From contig NZ_JASJOF010000001.1 in assembly GCF_030163795.1 (NCBI RefSeq), positions 62,001-126,000 on the forward strand: DNA of 64,000 nucleotides, in the 5' to 3' direction. Shown piece by piece: positions 61,442 to 64,000 of this stretch. The notes beneath the pieces were generated by a model. The model did not search any database and was not told the origin of the DNA. It saw only the letters and a list, made by a program, of their open reading frames with translations. Numbering within the stretch: the stretch's first letter is position 1; the number at the start of each line of letters is the position of its first letter. Made by a program: the position numbers and the translations under genes. Source of the stretch: Roseicyclus marinus (lineage in GTDB: Bacteria; Pseudomonadota; Alphaproteobacteria; Rhodobacterales; Rhodobacteraceae).

Positions 61442-62254
61442 ATGACACTTTCCATTCAGGGCAAGACCGCCATCGTCACGGGTGCAGCCAACGGCATCGG
61501 CCTCGCCATCGCGCGCCATTTCGTGGATCGCGGCGCCAAGGTGATGTTCGCTGACCGCGACAAGCTGCGCCTTGCCGACGAATGCGGCGAGACCGAGGGC
61601 GAGAACGAGAACATCCGCTGGTTCTCGGGCGACCTGCGCGAAAAGCTGACGATCGAAAACCTCGTCTCGGCCACGATCGACGCCTTCGACGGGATCGACA
61701 TCCTCGTCAATGCCAGCCGCCAGATGCTGCGAACCGATGCGCTGGATGCCGGCGATACCTCGGTCGAGGCGCTTCTGGATCAGAACATGTTCACCGCGCT
61801 GCGCCTGAGCCAAGCGGTGGCGCGCCGCATGATCGCCCGCGCCGAAGAGGAAGAGCGGACCGACGACGCCTGCATCGGGTCGATCATCAACCTGTCCTCC
61901 ATCGCAGCGCGCCAATCGCATCCCGATCTGATGGGCTATTCCATCGCCGCCGCCGCGCTGGATCAGGCGACGCGCTCTCTGGCGATGGCGCTGGCCCCGC
62001 ACCGCATCCGCGTGAACGGCGTGGCCTTCGGGTCAGTCATGTCGGCAAGCCTCAAGGCGGCGCTGGCCGACGAGGGCGGGCTGCGCGACGATATCAAGCG
62101 TGCCACGCCGCTGGGCCGCATCGCCGCCGCGCGCGAGGTGACGGGGGCGGTGCAGTTCCTTGCCTCCGAAGGGGCGGGCTTCGTGACGGGCCAGATCGTC
62201 ACCGTCGACGGCGGCCGCACGCTGCTGGACGGCGCCGGCGTCGCGGCGCATTGA
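61442..62254 (+). CDS. SDR-fold protein lacking the catalytic lysine
   Basis: 270 residues with a classic SDR Rossmann start TGAANGIG (13-20) and C-terminal GQIVTVDGG. The catalytic Tyr166 is kept, but the usual YxxxK lysine is Ala170 (YSIAA), and the NNAG motif at 90-93 reads NASR. Serine 152/153 is present. This pattern predicts a weakened or non-catalytic, perhaps NAD(P)-sensing or structural, role. It lies 30 bases downstream of the RsmC-like gene and 20 bases before a palindromic repeat cluster. Confidence 0.85.
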   Translation: MTLSIQGKTAIVTGAANGIGLAIARHFVDRGAKVMFADRDKLRLADECGETEGENENIRWFSGDLREKLTIENLVSATIDAFDGIDILVNASRQMLRTDALDAGDTSVEALLDQNMFTALRLSQAVARRMIARAEEEERTDDACIGSIINLSSIAARQSHPDLMGYSIAAAALDQATRSLAMALAPHRIRVNGVAFGSVMSASLKAALADEGGLRDDIKRATPLGRIAAAREVTGAVQFLASEGAGFVTGQIVTVDGGRTLLDGAGVAAH

Positions 62255-62273
62255 GGGCCATCCCACCCCTTGG

Positions 62274-62396
62274 GTAGGGTGCGCCTTCAGGCGCACCAAA
62301 ACCCCCGCCGACATGCGATTGCTCCGCACCGTAGGGTGGGTGAAACCCACCACCCTCGCGGCGCACGCCACTGGTGCGCCTTAAGGCACACCCTAC
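62274..62396. repeat. palindromic repeat family C, composite unit 1
   Basis: Three arms in order: GTAGGGTGCGCCTTCAGGCGCACC (62274-62297), a central GTAGGGTGGGTGAAACCCACC hairpin (62331-62351), and the inverse arm GGTGCGCCTTAAGGCACACCCTAC (62373-62396). The outer arms are inverted copies, each also self-complementary. The same three-part order is repeated in unit 2. Confidence 0.88.
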
Positions 62397-62429
62397 CTGC
62401 GACCGCGCCACCCCGGCCCATCTCCCGGC

Positions 62430-62556
62430 GTAGGGTGCGCCTTCAGGCGCACCAACCCCACACGCGAGGCGCCCCTGTAGGGTCGGTGAAACCCACCAAT
62501 GCCCCCCCACCACCCTCAGGCCGCACGTCACAGGTGCGCCTGAAGGCGCACCCTAC
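62430..62556. repeat. palindromic repeat family C, composite unit 2
   Basis: Arms at 62430-62453 (GTAGGGTGCGCCTTCAGGCGCACC), 62477-62497 (GTAGGGTCGGTGAAACCCACC) and 62533-62556 (GGTGCGCCTGAAGGCGCACCCTAC), matching unit 1 in order and spacing. Together, units 1 and 2 fill the 366-base gap (62255-62620) between the SDR and trcR genes; no protein gene is supported there. Confidence 0.88.
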
Positions 62557-62567
62557 CCCCCAAACAA

Positions 62568-62595
62568 AAACCCCGGACCTTCCGATCCGGGGTTT
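62568..62595 (-). terminator. intrinsic terminator of trcR
   Basis: AAACCCCGGA (62568-62577) pairs with TCCGGGGTTT (62586-62595), 10 bp with an eight-base loop. On the minus strand the stem is followed by TTTTTGTTTG. It lies 25 bases past the trcR stop. Confidence 0.85.
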
Positions 62596-62620
62596 CCCGT
62601 TCCTCAACTGATCGCGCCGT

Positions 62621-63397
62621 TCAGCGGCGGCGGCGGCCGTCGTCGTCTTCATCCTCGTCGTCGTCATCGCCGCCCGCGGGCAGGTTGAACAGGCTTTCCG
62701 CGTCGTACTGGCGCTGCGGCTTGTCCTCGTCCTCTTCCTCGGTGGTGCCGAGGGTAAAGGTCTCCAGCCCAGAGATCGCGCTGGGGATGCGCGGTTCGGT
62801 ATCCATGGCAAGGCTGGTTTCGGTCGACACGAGCTTCATCCGCTCGTCATCGGTCATCACGCCACCCTCGCGGGCTTTCTTGGCGTTGGCCTTCTGCACG
62901 GCAGCGTCCAGTTCGGACTGCTTGCACAGGCCAAGCGCCACCGGATCGATCGGCTGGATGTTGTTGATGTTCCAGTGCGAGCGTTCGCGGATCGCCTGGA
63001 TCGTCGGCTTGGTGGTGCCCACCAGCTTGGAGATCTGGCCGTCCGACAATTCGGGGTGGAACTTCACCAGCCAAAGGATCGAGGCCGGGCGGTCCTGCCG
63101 CTTGGACAGGGGCGTGTAGCGCGGCCCACGGCGCTTTTCCTCGCCCACGGCGGCGGCGTTGAACTTGAGCTTGAGCGTGTAGGCCGGATTCGCCTCGCCC
63201 TTGTCGATTTCTTCTTGCGTCAGCTGGTTGTTGACGATCGGGTCAAAGCCCTTGACGCCCTGCGCCACGTCGCCGTCCGCGATGCCCTGAACCTCCAGCT
63301 CGTGCAGGCCGCAGAAATCGCCGATCTGCTTGAAGCTGAGCGTGGTATTGTCCACCAGCCAGACGGCGGTGGCCTTGGCCATGATCGGTTTGTTCAT
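62621..63397 (-). CDS. trcR: DUF1013-family regulator, TrcR
   Basis: About 258 residues. The N-terminal part (MAKATAVWLVDNTTLSFKQIGDFCGLHELEVQGIADGD) and a second region (PASILWLVKFHPELSDGQISKLVGTTKPTIQAIR, about 105-138) look like helix-turn-helix DNA-binding modules. A linker follows, then an acidic tail (DDDDEDEDDD) ending in RRRR. This is the DUF1013 family, named cell-cycle transcriptional regulator TrcR in alphaproteobacteria. ATG 63397 has AAGGA nine bases upstream; ATG 63403 is also in frame. Confidence 0.88.
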   Translation of the reverse strand: MNKPIMAKATAVWLVDNTTLSFKQIGDFCGLHELEVQGIADGDVAQGVKGFDPIVNNQLTQEEIDKGEANPAYTLKLKFNAAAVGEEKRRGPRYTPLSKRQDRPASILWLVKFHPELSDGQISKLVGTTKPTIQAIRERSHWNINNIQPIDPVALGLCKQSELDAAVQKANAKKAREGGVMTDDERMKLVSTETSLAMDTEPRIPSAISGLETFTLGTTEEEDEDKPQRQYDAESLFNLPAGGDDDDEDEDDDGRRRR

Positions 63398-63526
63398 CGT
63401 CATCCGTCCTTCAGATACGCCTCATCCCCTGCCGGGCGGGCCGGCGGCGGAGGGTTCTCCGCCATTCCTCGATTTCGGGGAAGTCGGGCGGTATATAGGC
63501 GCGCAAGCGCGCAGAGGGAAGAGAAA

Positions 63527-64000
63527 ATGACACGGTGGTTGGTGGCGTTGGTGTTCGTCTTGGCAAGCCCGGCCTGGGCCGAGGGAGAGCGGGCGGGGGA
63601 TTTCGACTATTACGTCCTCGCCCTCAGCTGGACGCCGACATGGTGTGCGATCGAAGGCGACGACCGGAATTCGCCGCAATGCGACCCGGGGCAGGGGTAT
63701 GGTTTCACGCTGCACGGGCTTTGGCCGCAATACGAGGACGGCTGGCCAAGCTTTTGCCCCACGGCCGAGCGTCCGGCGTCGCGCGGCGAAACCGGGGCGA
63801 TGGTCGATATCATGGGATCCTCGGGGCTCGCCTGGCATCAGTGGCGCAAGCACGGAAGCTGCACGGGACTGAGCGCGCAGGAGTATTTCCGCCTGTCGCG
63901 GCTGGCCTACGAGGGCGTGACGCGCCCCGACCTCTTGCGCCGGTTGGAGCGTCCCGTCCGCCTGCCCGCCGAGGTGATCGAGGAGGCGTTTTTGGAGGAA
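63527..64000 (+). CDS. ribonuclease T2 family protein (5' part)
   Basis: 158 codons to the window edge, so the 3' end is missing. A signal peptide (about 1-18, ending in ASPAWA) indicates export. Catalytic motifs CAS I (GFTLHGLWPQ, about 58-67) and CAS II (WHQWRKHGSC, about 103-112) each carry the active-site histidine, so the enzyme is likely an active secreted or periplasmic RNase of low base specificity. Start at ATG 63527, with AGAGGGAAGAG upstream. Divergent from trcR. Confidence 0.92.
   Translation, partial: MTRWLVALVFVLASPAWAEGERAGDFDYYVLALSWTPTWCAIEGDDRNSPQCDPGQGYGFTLHGLWPQYEDGWPSFCPTAERPASRGETGAMVDIMGSSGLAWHQWRKHGSCTGLSAQEYFRLSRLAYEGVTRPDLLRRLERPVRLPAEVIEEAFLEE

Noticed and set aside
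62274-62556. Repeat cluster as a CRISPR array
   Set aside because: The units are palindromic arms in alternating orientation with irregular spacing, not direct repeats with uniform spacers, and no cas gene is present.

Overview
The window is ordinary, gene-dense, GC-rich alphaproteobacterial chromosome, most likely from the Roseobacter group (Rhodobacteraceae). The lineage call rests on the gene set and synteny: divergent hemN/fnrL next to an uspA-like gene, ccoNOQP and ccoGHIS; a cytochrome c-y type membrane cytochrome; a short aa3-oxidase subunit IV; COQ9; a TrcR/DUF1013 regulator; and a SoeABC-like sulfite dehydrogenase. I saw no phage, insertion sequence, CRISPR array or rRNA. One tRNA (Pro, CGG) is present. 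Both window edges cut genes: a 3-methyladenine glycosylase on the left and a ribonuclease T2 on the right.

Layout: 1-4.4 kb holds tag (partial), a TlpA-like thioredoxin, argH with a tiny LptM-like lipoprotein, greA and a coiled-coil membrane protein. 4.4-10.9 kb holds a DUF429-like protein, azlCD, an SbtA-type transporter with a NhaR-like LysR gene, a secreted repeat protein behind a long intergenic region, pheA, and cytochrome c-y. 11-17 kb is a yejABEF peptide/oligopeptide ABC transporter operon.

17.2-28.6 kb is a microaerobic respiration island. It carries hemN (anaerobic haem synthesis), fnrL (oxygen-sensing regulator), a universal stress protein, the cbb3 oxidase genes ccoNOQP and the assembly genes ccoGHIS. 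Four FNR-type boxes (TTGAY-N4-RTCAA) lie in its three control regions, so the regulator and its targets can be read together.

28.6-35 kb holds a DMT permease, the two halves of MnmC as separate divergent genes, an FMN reductase, an acetolactate-synthase-like ThDP enzyme and an MscS channel. 35-42.8 kb is the leucine pathway (leuC, leuD, leuB), broken up by an antisense MFS gene and by a membrane protein/nuclease pair, followed by an SDR. 42.8-52.6 kb has a DMT permease, tRNA-Pro, an RraA-like protein, the soe-like operon (with an alpha/beta hydrolase between the A and B subunits), a BciB/FrhB-like iron-sulfur flavoprotein and a Sua5-type tRNA t6A enzyme.

52.7-64 kb carries a DmdC-like acyl-CoA dehydrogenase with an MBL hydrolase, an aa3 oxidase small subunit with an NlpC/P60-like lipoprotein, rpsU, COQ9, a quinone oxidoreductase, a CDP-alcohol phosphatidyltransferase, a HAD hydrolase, clpS, an RsmC-like methyltransferase, an SDR-fold protein with a damaged active site, a cluster of palindromic repeats, trcR and the partial ribonuclease T2.

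The most interesting non-coding signals are three families of short repeats, two of which sit at gene 3' ends in fixed orientation, and the arrangement of the FNR boxes. I found no convincing undescribed multi-gene system. The best protein-level leads are the SDR without its catalytic lysine, the EEP-family protein lacking its GD-x-N aspartate, the His-then-Cys lipoprotein, and the secreted protein with an internal 33-residue duplication.
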